Shown here: one piece after another, positions 18,545 through 26,708 of the stretch
Layout of the letters: the number at the start of each line of letters is the position of its first letter
Position numbering within the stretch: the stretch's first letter is position 1
Assembly: GCA_027563145.1 (NCBI GenBank)
Contig: CP071306.1
Coordinates: 124,001 to 188,000, forward strand
Source: Halocatena halophila
GTDB taxonomy: Archaea > Halobacteriota > Halobacteria > Halobacteriales > Haloarculaceae
Direction: 5' to 3'
Length of the DNA: 64,000 nt
Program-made: the position numbers and the translations under genes
Notes under the pieces: generated by a model
Database searches by the model: none
What the model saw: the letters and a program-made list of their open reading frames with translations, nothing else
What the model was told of the DNA's origin: nothing

Positions 18545-19135
18545 GGATGGATCTGCGGGCGCATTCGTTCAAAGCTTTCGTCACCACCAGCTATCCACGC
18601 TGCGCTCAGTGATTGATGCTTTCACAAATGAAATGGGTGAGTGATGGAGGGGGGAGAGCCACGTTGGTCGTGATCTACCGGAACGGTACGACGGAGATCA
18701 GTTCCGTCGGGACGGGGACCGTCGGGCTAGTATGCCATGGTCCGGCATATGGTCCTAAGAGCCAGCCCTATAAACACCCTTCCGAGGATATAATGGCTAT
18801 TTGACCGTATTTCGCAATTGTTAAAATAGTTACTAGTGATGTAGGGGTTGAAAATGATGTTAGATAGCTATGACTTTATCGGGTGGATCCTAGATGAGAC
18901 AGCTACTCTGCTTAATTCGGCGCTATGCAAAGATTCGCTCCTCAAAACATTCTCTCATATTCACTATATTTGTTAGTTATTTGTCTTTGTCCAGTGCAAA
19001 CAGTAAGAGTTATAATATGTGTGTTTCAATAGAGGAGTACTGGGAAGCCACGTAGGAATCGCCTGAATACAGTTGATCAGAAGCAGGGATCCGAAAACGG
19101 TGAAACGTGAGTGGTTCGCCCAGTGATTGAAACCC
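18545..19135. other. 590-bp intergenic region
   Basis: No convincing gene. It contains the imperfect inverted repeat TATGCC-atggtcc-GGCATA near 18733-18751, upstream of a TATA-like tataatgg at 18790. A 40-codon frame starting near 18853 has unremarkable composition. AT content rises toward 18960. Possible binding site or decayed sequence. Confidence 0.4.
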
Positions 19136-19381
19136 ATGAAACGAGCATTCCACATCACGTTGGTTGCATTCACGCTTGTGAGCGTGATTGCGGGTGCAGC
19201 AGTTCCAGCTGCTGCAGGCGGAACAGATGTCACATACGACGACGACAACAACGGAGTTGACAACGACGGATACGATATCGACGATTCGGACAACATCCTC
19301 ATCGACAACTCCGAGGATAACGACTTCATCGATCTCGGCCTCAGCCTACTGAACGACCTCAGTCTGTTGAGCTTGCTCTGA
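19136..19381 (+). CDS. Small exported Asp/Asn-rich protein
   Basis: 81 residues from ATG 19136; a TTG 9 bp upstream is possible. A Sec-type signal peptide (MKRAFHITLVAFTLVSVIAG, cleavage near AAAGG) is followed by about 40 residues dominated by Asp/Asn (DDDNNGVDNDGYDIDDSDN) and a hydrophobic Leu/Ser tail (LLNDLSLLSLL). The Asp-rich part could bind Ca2+ or Mg2+; that is inference. The signal peptide resembles that of the second small exported protein at 21326. Family unknown. Confidence 0.7.
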   Translation: MKRAFHITLVAFTLVSVIAGAAVPAAAGGTDVTYDDDNNGVDNDGYDIDDSDNILIDNSEDNDFIDLGLSLLNDLSLLSLL

Positions 19382-19469
19382 GGTCGAACTCCACGTCCAT
19401 ATTTTTGCCGCACGCCGCGGTGTTCTGATCCGGTTAAATCGTCTGTGAGCTCCGACTTATAGCCATCGG

Positions 19470-20426
19470 TCAATAATTTTGCGATTCAATGAGTCGTGCA
19501 GCAATCCGCTGTGCGCCACGTGCACCAGCGGTCTCCGGTTGTCTGGGCACAACGAGCGAGACATCTCGCCGGAGTTCACTACCGAGTGCATCTTCGAGTG
19601 CCCCACGGAGACCTGGGATCGCTGCCATCGTGCCAGAACAGACAATTGGTCGATCGAGCGTCCGTTTATACAGCGTAATCGAACGGCGCGCAAGTTGTGG
19701 AAGAAACTCGTTGGCGATCACCTCCACCACATCGGAAATGTACCCCATGAGTGCAGCCCTTCCGCCGCGTTTGAGTCGATTGAGCGTCCCATCCTCTGTG
19801 CTGTCGGAACCAGTCCGTCGAGCGGTGAGAGCTCCAGACAACGACATCGTCGAAAACGGCACAACACGCTCGCCCCGTCGATATACACATGCATCTAGCG
19901 TTGACGAGCCCAGCTCGACGTTTATATAGAGCTCGGAGAGCGCTTCGAGAGCGTCTCCAATCGCCGGAATCGAACCGCAGAACGAGGACGGAAACACACG
20001 AAGCAGTTGTCCACTACCGTGATCTTCGAGAATCGGTTCAAGGATTGTGGCGTAGTCGTCATTGATCGTCGAAGCCGCGTACACGACCCCCGCGTTCGGT
20101 GGTATCGTTTCTGTATCGACGAATGAATCCAAAAATGACTGCACGCCAGCTGAACTGTGTTCTTCGGAGATGTCACCGGTCTGGAGCTTGAACTGTGTTC
20201 GGTCCGGAGACTCCTGAATTTGTGCTCCACCAGAACACGATTGTGTGTACTTATCCACACCGTCTTGTACGGTGGCCAAACACGTTGGCACGACCGCGGT
20301 CTCGAGTGGACCCTCACTCGGCCGAGCGGCCACCGTCCGGACTCGACCGAACTGCAAACCGACCGGCGTCGGCCGATCAGTCGTGTCCTGTCTGGACCCT
20401 CCGGTGGCCGTGTTCCCCTCGAACAT
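19470..20426 (-). CDS. Actin/Hsp70-superfamily ATPase-like protein
   Basis: 318 residues from ATG 20426 (MFEGNTATGG). Features of the actin ATPase fold: a degenerate first phosphate loop (PVGLQFGRVRTVAAR near residue 23), a second phosphate loop YINVELGSSTLDACVYRRGE (about 160-180), and the adenosine motif RPIVCSGTMAAIPGLRGAL (about 255-275). It lacks an Hsp70 substrate domain. Haloarchaea have MreB-like filament proteins of this size (salactin of Halobacterium), which is one candidate identity, but I cannot confirm it. It is flanked by two small exported proteins and a DoxX gene. Confidence 0.65.
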   Translation of the reverse strand: MFEGNTATGGSRQDTTDRPTPVGLQFGRVRTVAARPSEGPLETAVVPTCLATVQDGVDKYTQSCSGGAQIQESPDRTQFKLQTGDISEEHSSAGVQSFLDSFVDTETIPPNAGVVYAASTINDDYATILEPILEDHGSGQLLRVFPSSFCGSIPAIGDALEALSELYINVELGSSTLDACVYRRGERVVPFSTMSLSGALTARRTGSDSTEDGTLNRLKRGGRAALMGYISDVVEVIANEFLPQLARRSITLYKRTLDRPIVCSGTMAAIPGLRGALEDALGSELRRDVSLVVPRQPETAGARGAQRIAARLIESQNY

Positions 20427-20504
20427 ATTGGGTCCTTGTTTTTGCTGCTGGCTATATCGCTCTTTTGTCACATAAATGATTGGATTGATAGTTTGGAAGT
20501 CTCT

Positions 20505-20936
20505 TCAATCGATTGCGATGAGTAAGTAAAGTGAACCAAGAAGCATGGCAACGTCACCGCGCCACGCATGAAGAAATCCCCAGACACCGTATCGTTCGAT
20601 ATCCGGCACCGGAAACACCCAGACGGGATGTCCAACCAGAATCGGTAGTTTTGTCGTCACTATAGCGCCGACAGCGATGATAAACAGGAAGATCGCAGCC
20701 AATCGAGTGGCGAGTCCCACCAGGACGGCACCTCCAGCGACGATTTCGATGACGCCGACTGCGGTTGCAGTCACTCGTGGAATTGGAAATCCCAGCTTCT
20801 GAAACTGCGCTGCGCCCATGAGCCCGGGAAAGAGCAGTTTCTGCAATCCTTCTGTCAAGAACACGCCACCAACCAGTAACCGTATCAGGATCAACGAGGC
20901 CGGTCCTTGCGTTCCCAAGTTTGAATTCACTCCCAT
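20505..20936 (-). CDS. DoxX-family membrane protein
   Basis: 143 residues with four hydrophobic segments. The N-terminal RLLVGGVFLTEGLQKLLFPG and GVIEIVAGGAVLVGLATRLAA are characteristic DoxX/SURF4-like signatures. Members occur with thiol or quinone redox systems, but function is generally uncertain. Sits just upstream, on the same strand, of the actin-like gene with a 78-bp gap, so co-transcription is possible. Confidence 0.85.
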   Translation of the reverse strand: MGVNSNLGTQGPASLILIRLLVGGVFLTEGLQKLLFPGLMGAAQFQKLGFPIPRVTATAVGVIEIVAGGAVLVGLATRLAAIFLFIIAVGAIVTTKLPILVGHPVWVFPVPDIERYGVWGFLHAWRGDVAMLLGSLYLLIAID

Positions 20937-21325
20937 GGTTCACCTGGCTCTGTCGCCAGATTAAACGTTTCCCATACCACTTGCCATCCGGTTATTTTTT
21001 CAAACTTCCGATAAGTTCTGCCGGTTCAATGCGGATAATCGCCCCCGGCCACCCGTCGGACATCAGTGGATATCCGACGAAAATTGTTCAGATCGTTCGG
21101 CCGGACACATCGCAAAACTGACTATGTAATCTCAAAAACTGAAGAATCACGTGTATCAGGGCTGTTGCTTGCTAATTGGGGGATGTATTTGATTAGATGA
21201 ATTCTTCAAATAGTTCCACTTCAGCAAATATTTATTGCAATCCTTGCTAAATATATGTCTGCTGCAGGGCACTACCAGTCACGTAGAACCGATTGGCGAT
21301 GGTGCTCGCAGAGAATCTACCAACA
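20937..21325. other. Divergent promoter region
   Basis: No gene seen. AT-rich; between the minus-strand DoxX gene and the plus-strand Cys-rich gene. AAATATTTATTGC at about 21225-21237 and CTAAATATATG at about 21247-21257 are TATA candidates for the 21326 gene. Confidence 0.4.
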
Positions 21326-21709
21326 ATGAAACGAGGAATTCGTGTTGCGCTGGTCACCGCCGTGCTGTTCAGTATGGTCGTCGGTGCCACTGCAATGCCG
21401 GTTGCTGCGTCGTGTGGAAGCCATGATGGTGGCCACAACTGTGGAGTAAGTTGCGACGACAGCTGTGACGTTTCGCACTGTGATAGCTGCCAGGACACAA
21501 ATGTTGATGTCGATGTCGATGTTGACGTTGACGTTGATGTCGATGTTGACACGGGTGACTGCACGGTCCAGTGCCCGGACACCTGTGACAAACAGGTCCC
21601 CTGCGATTGTACCTGTGAGTGCACGGTAGAGGAACCAGATGAGAACGGTGCGGACGAGGAATGTCCTGCGGATGGCGACGCTAAGGCCACAGCACTCGGC
21701 CTCGTCTGA
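21326..21709 (+). CDS. Small exported Cys-rich protein with a Val-Asp repeat
   Basis: 127 residues from ATG 21326. Signal peptide (MKRGIRVALVTAVLFSMVVG, cleavage near PVAAS) followed by about 105 residues with around 16 cysteines in pairs such as CGVSCDDSCDVSHCDSC, CPDTCDKQVPCDCTCEC. In the middle are eight Val-Asp dipeptides, then an acidic C-terminus. The Cys pattern suggests disulfide cross-linking or metal binding outside the cell; the VD run could bind divalent cations. No family recognised. Confidence 0.7.
   Translation: MKRGIRVALVTAVLFSMVVGATAMPVAASCGSHDGGHNCGVSCDDSCDVSHCDSCQDTNVDVDVDVDVDVDVDVDTGDCTVQCPDTCDKQVPCDCTCECTVEEPDENGADEECPADGDAKATALGLV
21503..21550 (+). repeat. Eight in-frame hexanucleotide repeats (Val-Asp)
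   Basis: gttgat/gtcgat/gttgac variants repeated eight times encode (VD)8. Synonymous third-position changes mean the peptide repeat is conserved better than the DNA, which points to selection on protein sequence rather than recent slippage alone. Confidence 0.75.
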
Positions 21710-21774
21710 GATGGGACAATAGATACTCCCGTTTTTTACTAATATATAATCGATACTTGCTGAGCAGGACTCAG

Positions 21775-21927
21775 ATGCCATTCATAACTGTTAATGATCT
21801 GCATTTTATAGATCGATTCCGATACGTTTTTACTGATTCGGCCAGATCCGACGAGTGGACTGTCCGGCATCGAATATACGAGACGGTATACGAACGAGAA
21901 CCCCACGGGCAGTCCGTCGATCTGTGA
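21775..21927 (+). CDS. Possible 50-residue protein
   Basis: Starts ATG 21775 (MPFITVNDLHFIDRF) and ends ...YEREPHGQSVDL. Composition is folded-protein-like, with balanced charged and aromatic residues (RFRYVFTDSARSDEWTV). A TATA-like aatatataat at 21741-21750 is about 30 bp upstream. No family recognised. Confidence 0.4.
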   Translation: MPFITVNDLHFIDRFRYVFTDSARSDEWTVRHRIYETVYEREPHGQSVDL

Positions 21928-22013
21928 TTGGCTATCGCTTGGCAGGGCAGTCCCGCTCGACCAACCCTCCTGCCCTGCTGTCTTACTGTAACACCACCCT
22001 CAGCGAACAGTTC

Positions 22014-22298
22014 TCACTCCGCGCGTGATTGTGTCACCACTGCCGACCAAACGGCGATCAGCGCGAGTACGAACCCTGGGATCAGTGGTAATACCAGATA
22101 TGCATCCCGAAACGTCAGCCCCAGCGATTCGATCATCGAGCCAGCGTATGGGAGATAGAGAATTGTCGCCGGCACGACGAAAAAGGCGACGAACAGCGCT
22201 CCAACGAGCAGCCAGCTGGCTACGTGTATCGACTCTGGCGGCTCACTGTCGGGTGGACCATCGGGCTGGTGGACGTATCGGTCCTCTTCAGGCGTCAT
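22014..22298 (-). CDS. Small two-helix membrane protein
   Basis: 94 residues. A polar N-terminus rich in Pro/Asp/Glu (MTPEEDRYVHQPDGPP) precedes two transmembrane segments (VASWLLVGALFVAFFVVPA and LVLPLIPGFVLALIAVWSA). Its start overlaps the end of the upstream dehydrogenase gene by 11 bp, so they are probably co-transcribed. Function unknown. Confidence 0.7.
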   Translation of the reverse strand: MTPEEDRYVHQPDGPPDSEPPESIHVASWLLVGALFVAFFVVPATILYLPYAGSMIESLGLTFRDAYLVLPLIPGFVLALIAVWSAVVTQSRAE

Positions 22299-23334
22299 AC
22301 TCGCTGTCGGGGACCACGACTACCTTTCCAAATCCAACCCGGTCTTCGAGGAGTTGGTGTGCTCGCTGGATCTCGCTCATCGGAAGTATCTCCCGGAGAT
22401 GGACCGAGAAGGTACCGTCCCACACCAGTTCGAGCACGTCATCGGCTTCTCCCGGCGTTGCCATCGTTGAGCCGACGATTTCGAGTTGCTTCCAGAACAC
22501 CCGGTTGATATTCGTTTTTGCTATCGGTCCGGTCGTCGCTCCACAGGTGACGAGTGTCCCGCCTTTGGTGAGTGATTTGAGTGATTCGTCCCATGTTGCA
22601 GGCCCGATGTGATCGACAACCACGTCAACGCCCCGGCCATCAGTGAGCTGATAGATTTTCTCATCGAACGACTGTTCGTCGTAGTTGATCGCGTGGTCTG
22701 CGCCGTAGGTCCGCGCGTGGTCGAGTTTTTCGTCCGAAGAGCCTGTTGCGTAGACGGTTGCCCCTGCGTGTTCTGCAATCTGGACGGCGGCGTGACCAAC
22801 ACCACCACTAGCGCCATGAACGAGGACGTGGTCGCCGGCGTTGATATCTGCTCGGCTGTGGAGCATTCGCCATGCCGTCTGGAAGGCAAGCGCCACGGAG
22901 CCGGCCGTCTGCCAGTCGACGTGGTCGGGGACGGGGATGAGACACGCTTGAGGGACGGCCGCACGTTCGGCCTGGACGCCGTTGACGTGTTCGCCGATCA
23001 GGTGGTAGGAGTCACACATTGAGTGTTCGCCATGACGACAGAACTCGCACTGGCCACACCAGCGACCGGGAGAGACCACAACGCGATCGCCACGCTCGAA
23101 TCTGGTGACATCGTCTCCCACCTCGGTGACGACGCCTGCGCCGTCGCTGCCGGCAATATGGGGAAAGGACAGATCGATGCCGGGGACGCCACGACGCGTG
23201 TGCACGTCGAGGTGATTCAGTGCTGCTGCTTTGATTTCGAGCATCACTTCCTGATCGCCCACGGACGGCTCGGGATGGTCATCGTAGGTGAGAACGCTTC
23301 GATCACCGTGCTGAGAAAACTGGACTGCCTTCAT
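22288..23334 (-). CDS. Zinc-type alcohol dehydrogenase (MDR family)
   Basis: 348 residues from ATG 23334 (MKAVQFSQHGDRS). Zn-dependent NAD(P)H oxidoreductase: GroES-like domain (about 1-130) with catalytic-zinc context IAGSDGAGVVTEVG, structural-zinc cysteines in CGQCEFCRHGEHSMC, and Rossmann motif VHGASGGVGHAAVQIA (about 165-185). Substrate unknown; sequences of this type act on alcohols, enones or quinones. A distant paralogue lacking the zinc-binding cysteine cluster is at 49204-50160. Confidence 0.9.
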   Translation of the reverse strand: MKAVQFSQHGDRSVLTYDDHPEPSVGDQEVMLEIKAAALNHLDVHTRRGVPGIDLSFPHIAGSDGAGVVTEVGDDVTRFERGDRVVVSPGRWCGQCEFCRHGEHSMCDSYHLIGEHVNGVQAERAAVPQACLIPVPDHVDWQTAGSVALAFQTAWRMLHSRADINAGDHVLVHGASGGVGHAAVQIAEHAGATVYATGSSDEKLDHARTYGADHAINYDEQSFDEKIYQLTDGRGVDVVVDHIGPATWDESLKSLTKGGTLVTCGATTGPIAKTNINRVFWKQLEIVGSTMATPGEADDVLELVWDGTFSVHLREILPMSEIQRAHQLLEDRVGFGKVVVVPDSEYDA

Positions 23335-23428
23335 GACGGGAAGCTCACTGGGCAGACAAAAAACGCTGTTGGATGGACGGATCACTCGGAGGAGTCACAC
23401 ACAAGGCTATTGGCTCGGTAGCGTTCGT

Positions 23429-23926
23429 ATGGGACATCACAACCACGACCGTGTGGAGCCGACGGTGGCAATCTGTACGATCTCGAGCTCTCGGAGCCAC
23501 TCTGAAGATTCCTCGGGCGACGTTATCGAGTCGATTCTTTGCGAGGCCGATATCTCGATTGGCACCCGTGAACTGCTCGACGATTCAGTTCCGGCGATTC
23601 GCTCGACGGTCGAATCGCTGGCCAACGATCCCGACATCGATGGCATTGTCACCACCGGCGGTACTGGCGTTACGCCCGACGACTGCACGATCGAAGCACT
23701 CGATCAACTGTTCGAGAAACGATTGCCGGGGTTCGGCGAACTGTTCCGGCAACGCTCGATCGAGGAAATCGGCTCGCGCGTGGTCGCAACCCGGGCTACT
23801 GCCGGCATAATCGATGCGACAGTCGTCTGTTGTCTCCCAGGCAGCGAAAACGCCGCTCGTCTGGGAGCCGCCGAAATTATCGCCCCTGAACTTGGCCATC
23901 TTGCCGGGCTCGCGCAACGATCCTAA
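23429..23926 (+). CDS. moaB: Molybdenum cofactor biosynthesis protein MoaB
   Basis: 165 residues from ATG 23429 (MGHHNHDRVEPTV). MoaB/MogA fold: ISSSRSHSEDSSGD near the N-terminus, the TTGGTGVTPDDCTIEAL signature (about 75-92) that binds molybdopterin, and a C-terminal LPGSENAARLGAAEII segment. In archaea MoaB adenylylates molybdopterin. It precedes the formyl-THF cyclo-ligase gene by 28 bp on the same strand. Confidence 0.92.
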   Translation: MGHHNHDRVEPTVAICTISSSRSHSEDSSGDVIESILCEADISIGTRELLDDSVPAIRSTVESLANDPDIDGIVTTGGTGVTPDDCTIEALDQLFEKRLPGFGELFRQRSIEEIGSRVVATRATAGIIDATVVCCLPGSENAARLGAAEIIAPELGHLAGLAQRS

Positions 23927-23954
23927 CTGGACGGACAACCAACGCCCAGACAGA

Positions 23955-24668
23955 ATGGATAAGGCAACAGTGCGAACGCGCGTGTGGGATGCACTCGAAC
24001 GGACTGGCAACGCCAGGTTTCCGTTTCCACCCCACGGTCGAATTCCCAATTTCGCTGACGCAGCCACGGGGGCAGATCGGCTCGCCCAAACGACGGTCTG
24101 GAACGACGCGACGACGATCAAATGTAACCCTGACGCTCCACAGCGCCCCGTCCGTCGCCGTGCGCTTTTGGAGGGGAAGGTGGTATACATGGCCGTTCCA
24201 CGCCTTCGTGAGGCGGCGTGCTTTCTCAGACTCGATCCAGAAACGATCGACGACATCGATTCGGCGACCACGATCGCCGGCTCGGCGGCGGCAGGGACAC
24301 AGTGTCGACCGGAAGCGGTTGAGCCAATCGATCTCGTCGTCAGTGGGAGCGTTGCTGTCGACACCGCTGGCAACCGCATCGGAAAAGGTGAAGGATACAG
24401 CGACCTTGAGTTCGCCGTACTCCGAGCGTTCGGGCTCGTAGACGATGCGACACCGACGGCGACGACGATCCACGAACTCCAGCGAATCGATGCAACGCCC
24501 GAGCGGGCACCACACGACGTTCCGATGGACCTCGTCGTCAGTCCCGAGAGAACCGAGCACAGTTCTCACCGGGAAAAACCGGAGGGCATCCGCTGGGAGC
24601 TGCTGGACGAGACTGACATCAAGGAAATGCCGGTGCTCGAAGTGCTGGCAGAAGACCGCAGCGACTAG
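23955..24668 (+). CDS. 5-formyltetrahydrofolate cyclo-ligase family protein
   Basis: 237 residues from ATG 23955 (MDKATVRTRVWDALE). The family converts 5-formyl-THF to 5,10-methenyl-THF with ATP. Seen here: basic N-terminal KATVRTRVW, IKCNPDAPQRPVRRRALLEGK, the VYMAVPRLREAACFLRLDP strand, and the conserved GNRIGKGEGYSDLEFAVL loop. Its stop overlaps the convergent reductase gene by 4 bp. Confidence 0.88.
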   Translation: MDKATVRTRVWDALERTGNARFPFPPHGRIPNFADAATGADRLAQTTVWNDATTIKCNPDAPQRPVRRRALLEGKVVYMAVPRLREAACFLRLDPETIDDIDSATTIAGSAAAGTQCRPEAVEPIDLVVSGSVAVDTAGNRIGKGEGYSDLEFAVLRAFGLVDDATPTATTIHELQRIDATPERAPHDVPMDLVVSPERTEHSSHREKPEGIRWELLDETDIKEMPVLEVLAEDRSD

Positions 24669-25537
24669 GAACGACTCCGTTCCAGATGGTCCGCGAGCGA
24701 GCGTAGTTCCCCTTGATCAACGCCGAACGACGTGACATCGTTCGATTCAACGATGTTGTCGAATGCGAGCGACCGATACTGATCGATTCCCATCGGGACG
24801 AACGAAAGGTGATCTGCGATCGTGAGCCCAATTTTTGCCAGTGCCATCGGAATGGGGAGGACGACCACCGTATCGTAGATGTGTTTTGTGACCTCGGCCA
24901 GCGTGATGGCTTCTGGACCACCAAGCTCGTACTCCGCATCTGCGTGGGCTGGCTCTGCGACCGCGTCGGCCAGCAAGGGTGCCAGATCACCGACCCAGAT
25001 CGGTTGGAATCTGGTATGCCCTCCGCCAGGGAGGCCAGTCACGTACGGCGTCGTCAACAGTCTCGTAAAATCGACAAACTCGCCGCCGTCGCCGAACACG
25101 ACTGACGGACGAATGATGACGGATTCGATCGAGGACTCCCGAACGAGCTGCTCAGCCCGGCCCTTCGCACGAATGTATGCCGTCGGTCCGTCCGGGTCGC
25201 TACCGAGTGCACTCATCTGGACGAATCGGTCGACCTCGTGTGCATCGGCGAGTCCGAGCGCCGTTTGTGTCCCACCACGATGGACCTCGTCGTGCGTTAT
25301 GCCGGCTGGTGGATCGAACAGTGGTGAGAGCGCGATAAGATTCACGACAACGTCGATTCCTTCGAATGCCGACCGAATCGTCGAGGGGTGGGAGATGTCC
25401 CCAGCAATCGCCGAATCTGCGTTGTGGTCAGCAGGTGGATTTCGGGCGACAACTGTCACGTTGTGCGAACGATCGCCGAGCGTCTGTGACAGCGCCGTGC
25501 CGATGAATCCAGTGCCGCCAAGCAACAAAACGTTCAT
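24665..25537 (-). CDS. NAD(P)-binding Rossmann protein (NDUFA9/epimerase-like, SDR type a)
   Basis: 290 residues. N-terminal dinucleotide-binding motif LLGGTGFIGTALSQ, then IAGDISHPSTIRSAFEGID and VNLIALSP. C-terminal half with RPSVVFGDGGEFVDF and ELGGPEAITLAEV resembles the NDUFA9-like atypical SDR group found in many haloarchaea. Catalytic activity is uncertain; roles in quinone or lipid metabolism have been suggested for relatives. Confidence 0.85.
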   Translation of the reverse strand: MNVLLLGGTGFIGTALSQTLGDRSHNVTVVARNPPADHNADSAIAGDISHPSTIRSAFEGIDVVVNLIALSPLFDPPAGITHDEVHRGGTQTALGLADAHEVDRFVQMSALGSDPDGPTAYIRAKGRAEQLVRESSIESVIIRPSVVFGDGGEFVDFTRLLTTPYVTGLPGGGHTRFQPIWVGDLAPLLADAVAEPAHADAEYELGGPEAITLAEVTKHIYDTVVVLPIPMALAKIGLTIADHLSFVPMGIDQYRSLAFDNIVESNDVTSFGVDQGELRSLADHLERSRS

Positions 25538-25567
25538 GGTCGAGTTCGGAGCCAGCGCCGCTATACG

Positions 25568-26395
25568 TCATCGGCCGTCCAGACCGACATCCCCTGTCGT
25601 GGGCGTGTCAAACGAAAGTGGTGTGGTGATCTCGGAGGCTTGGGACCGATATCGGTCGAACAGCTCGCATGCCCACTCAATCATTGCCGAACTGGTGGCC
25701 ACAAGACAGGCCGTGAGCCGATCGTCGTCGTACGAACACACCAGCACCCGGTCGTTGCCAATTGTTATCCCAACCTCGATCGGCCCTGGATGACAATACA
25801 TCGTGAGCGGTGCCACCGAGACGAGGAGATCAAACTCTCGCGGGTTGAGACGCCGTGCGCGCTCGCTCAGTCGCTCGGAAAGAATCAGCTCGGTGTGCGC
25901 CCCTCGCATTCCGAGTTCGGCGTGGGCTTCGTGCAGTGGCCTCGAGAGCACTGGTGAAAGCATCCGCACACGCTCGGTTTCGAACCGCTTGATGGTCTGG
26001 AGATACTGATACAACGGTCCGTGTGGTTGTCCCGGCGTGACCGTCGTCATTGTAGCCGATGAAAGCGCCGTCGGCGGTGGTGTGTGACTCACATCCGAAA
26101 ACGCGTCCAGGATCGGCGAAAATCGTTCGATGGTAGCGAGTTCGTTGCAGTACCGCTCGTGTGCATCCACAACGAGGTCTCCACTCGGTGTCACCCGATA
26201 CTTACCGTCAACCTTCTCTACCCACCCCCGCCTGGTGAGCTCTGTAAGATTTCGCTGGACGCTTCGGCGAGACATCGATACCGACGCAGCAATCGATGAT
26301 GGACGACCGGGCGAGTCACGCAGCTGACTCAGCAACGTTGCACGCCCAGGGGACCGTGCGAGAAACTGGTTTGGATCCTGTGAGTGCCCAGTCAT
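25568..26395 (-). CDS. Winged-helix regulator with a C-terminal sensor domain
   Basis: 275 residues from ATG 26395 (MTGHSQDPNQFL). N-terminal HTH (about 10-75: RATLLSQLRDSPGRPSSIAASV, SRRSVQRNLTELTRRGWVEK) followed by an effector domain of about 190 residues with RARRLNPREFDLLVSVAPL and GPIEVGITIGNDRVLVCSYD. This layout is common among haloarchaeal one-component regulators. Its promoter faces the putative origin, and the gene diverges from orc1/cdc6 with the ORB-like repeats between, so replication proteins may influence its expression. Confidence 0.8.
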   Translation of the reverse strand: MTGHSQDPNQFLARSPGRATLLSQLRDSPGRPSSIAASVSMSRRSVQRNLTELTRRGWVEKVDGKYRVTPSGDLVVDAHERYCNELATIERFSPILDAFSDVSHTPPPTALSSATMTTVTPGQPHGPLYQYLQTIKRFETERVRMLSPVLSRPLHEAHAELGMRGAHTELILSERLSERARRLNPREFDLLVSVAPLTMYCHPGPIEVGITIGNDRVLVCSYDDDRLTACLVATSSAMIEWACELFDRYRSQASEITTPLSFDTPTTGDVGLDGR

Positions 26396-26447
26396 GATTG
26401 CAGTTGGAAGTGGACGGTGAAAAGCACATCTCCCTGGGGGAACAGAC

Positions 26448-26656
26448 ACAGTACGTTTCGTCTGTTCTTCATCAGACGATGGGGCCAGTCGATCGGCTGT
26501 CACAGTACATTTCGTCTGTTCTGTTGGGGGAGAATATTGATATGGATTAACTCTTATGGTTGCGGCAATAGCTATTCAGTTCATCGAATCGAGAGCGAAC
26601 AGACGAAACGTACTGTGACACCAACACTTAAACGACAAGAACAGACGAAACAGACG
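26448..26656. other. Putative replication origin with ORB-like inverted repeats
   Basis: Four related elements: 26448-26467 (acagtacgtttcgtctgttc), 26499-26530 (cacagtacatttcgtctgtt then a G tract), and two in the opposite orientation at 26597-26619 (gaacagacgaaacgtactgt) and 26639-26656 (partial). The first and third are exact reverse complements over 20 bp. Between the inner pair lies AT-richer DNA (26533-26590). Repeats inverted around an AT-rich segment beside an orc1/cdc6 gene, with a G run at one end, match the organisation of haloarchaeal origins. The actual firing of this origin cannot be judged from sequence. Confidence 0.75.
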
Positions 26657-26708
26657 AACACAGCTATTATATACACTGTGGTTGAAATGATCTGGTATTG
26701 AATCGTAT

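Noticed and set aside
18613-18804. 63-residue plus-strand frame
   Set aside because: Contains a stretch resembling protein (VVIYRNGTTEISS) but has no conserved start, overlaps an inverted repeat and TATA-like box, and lacks other support.
21503-21550. CRISPR-like or minisatellite array
   Set aside because: Units are 6 bp, in frame and coding; there are no spacers.
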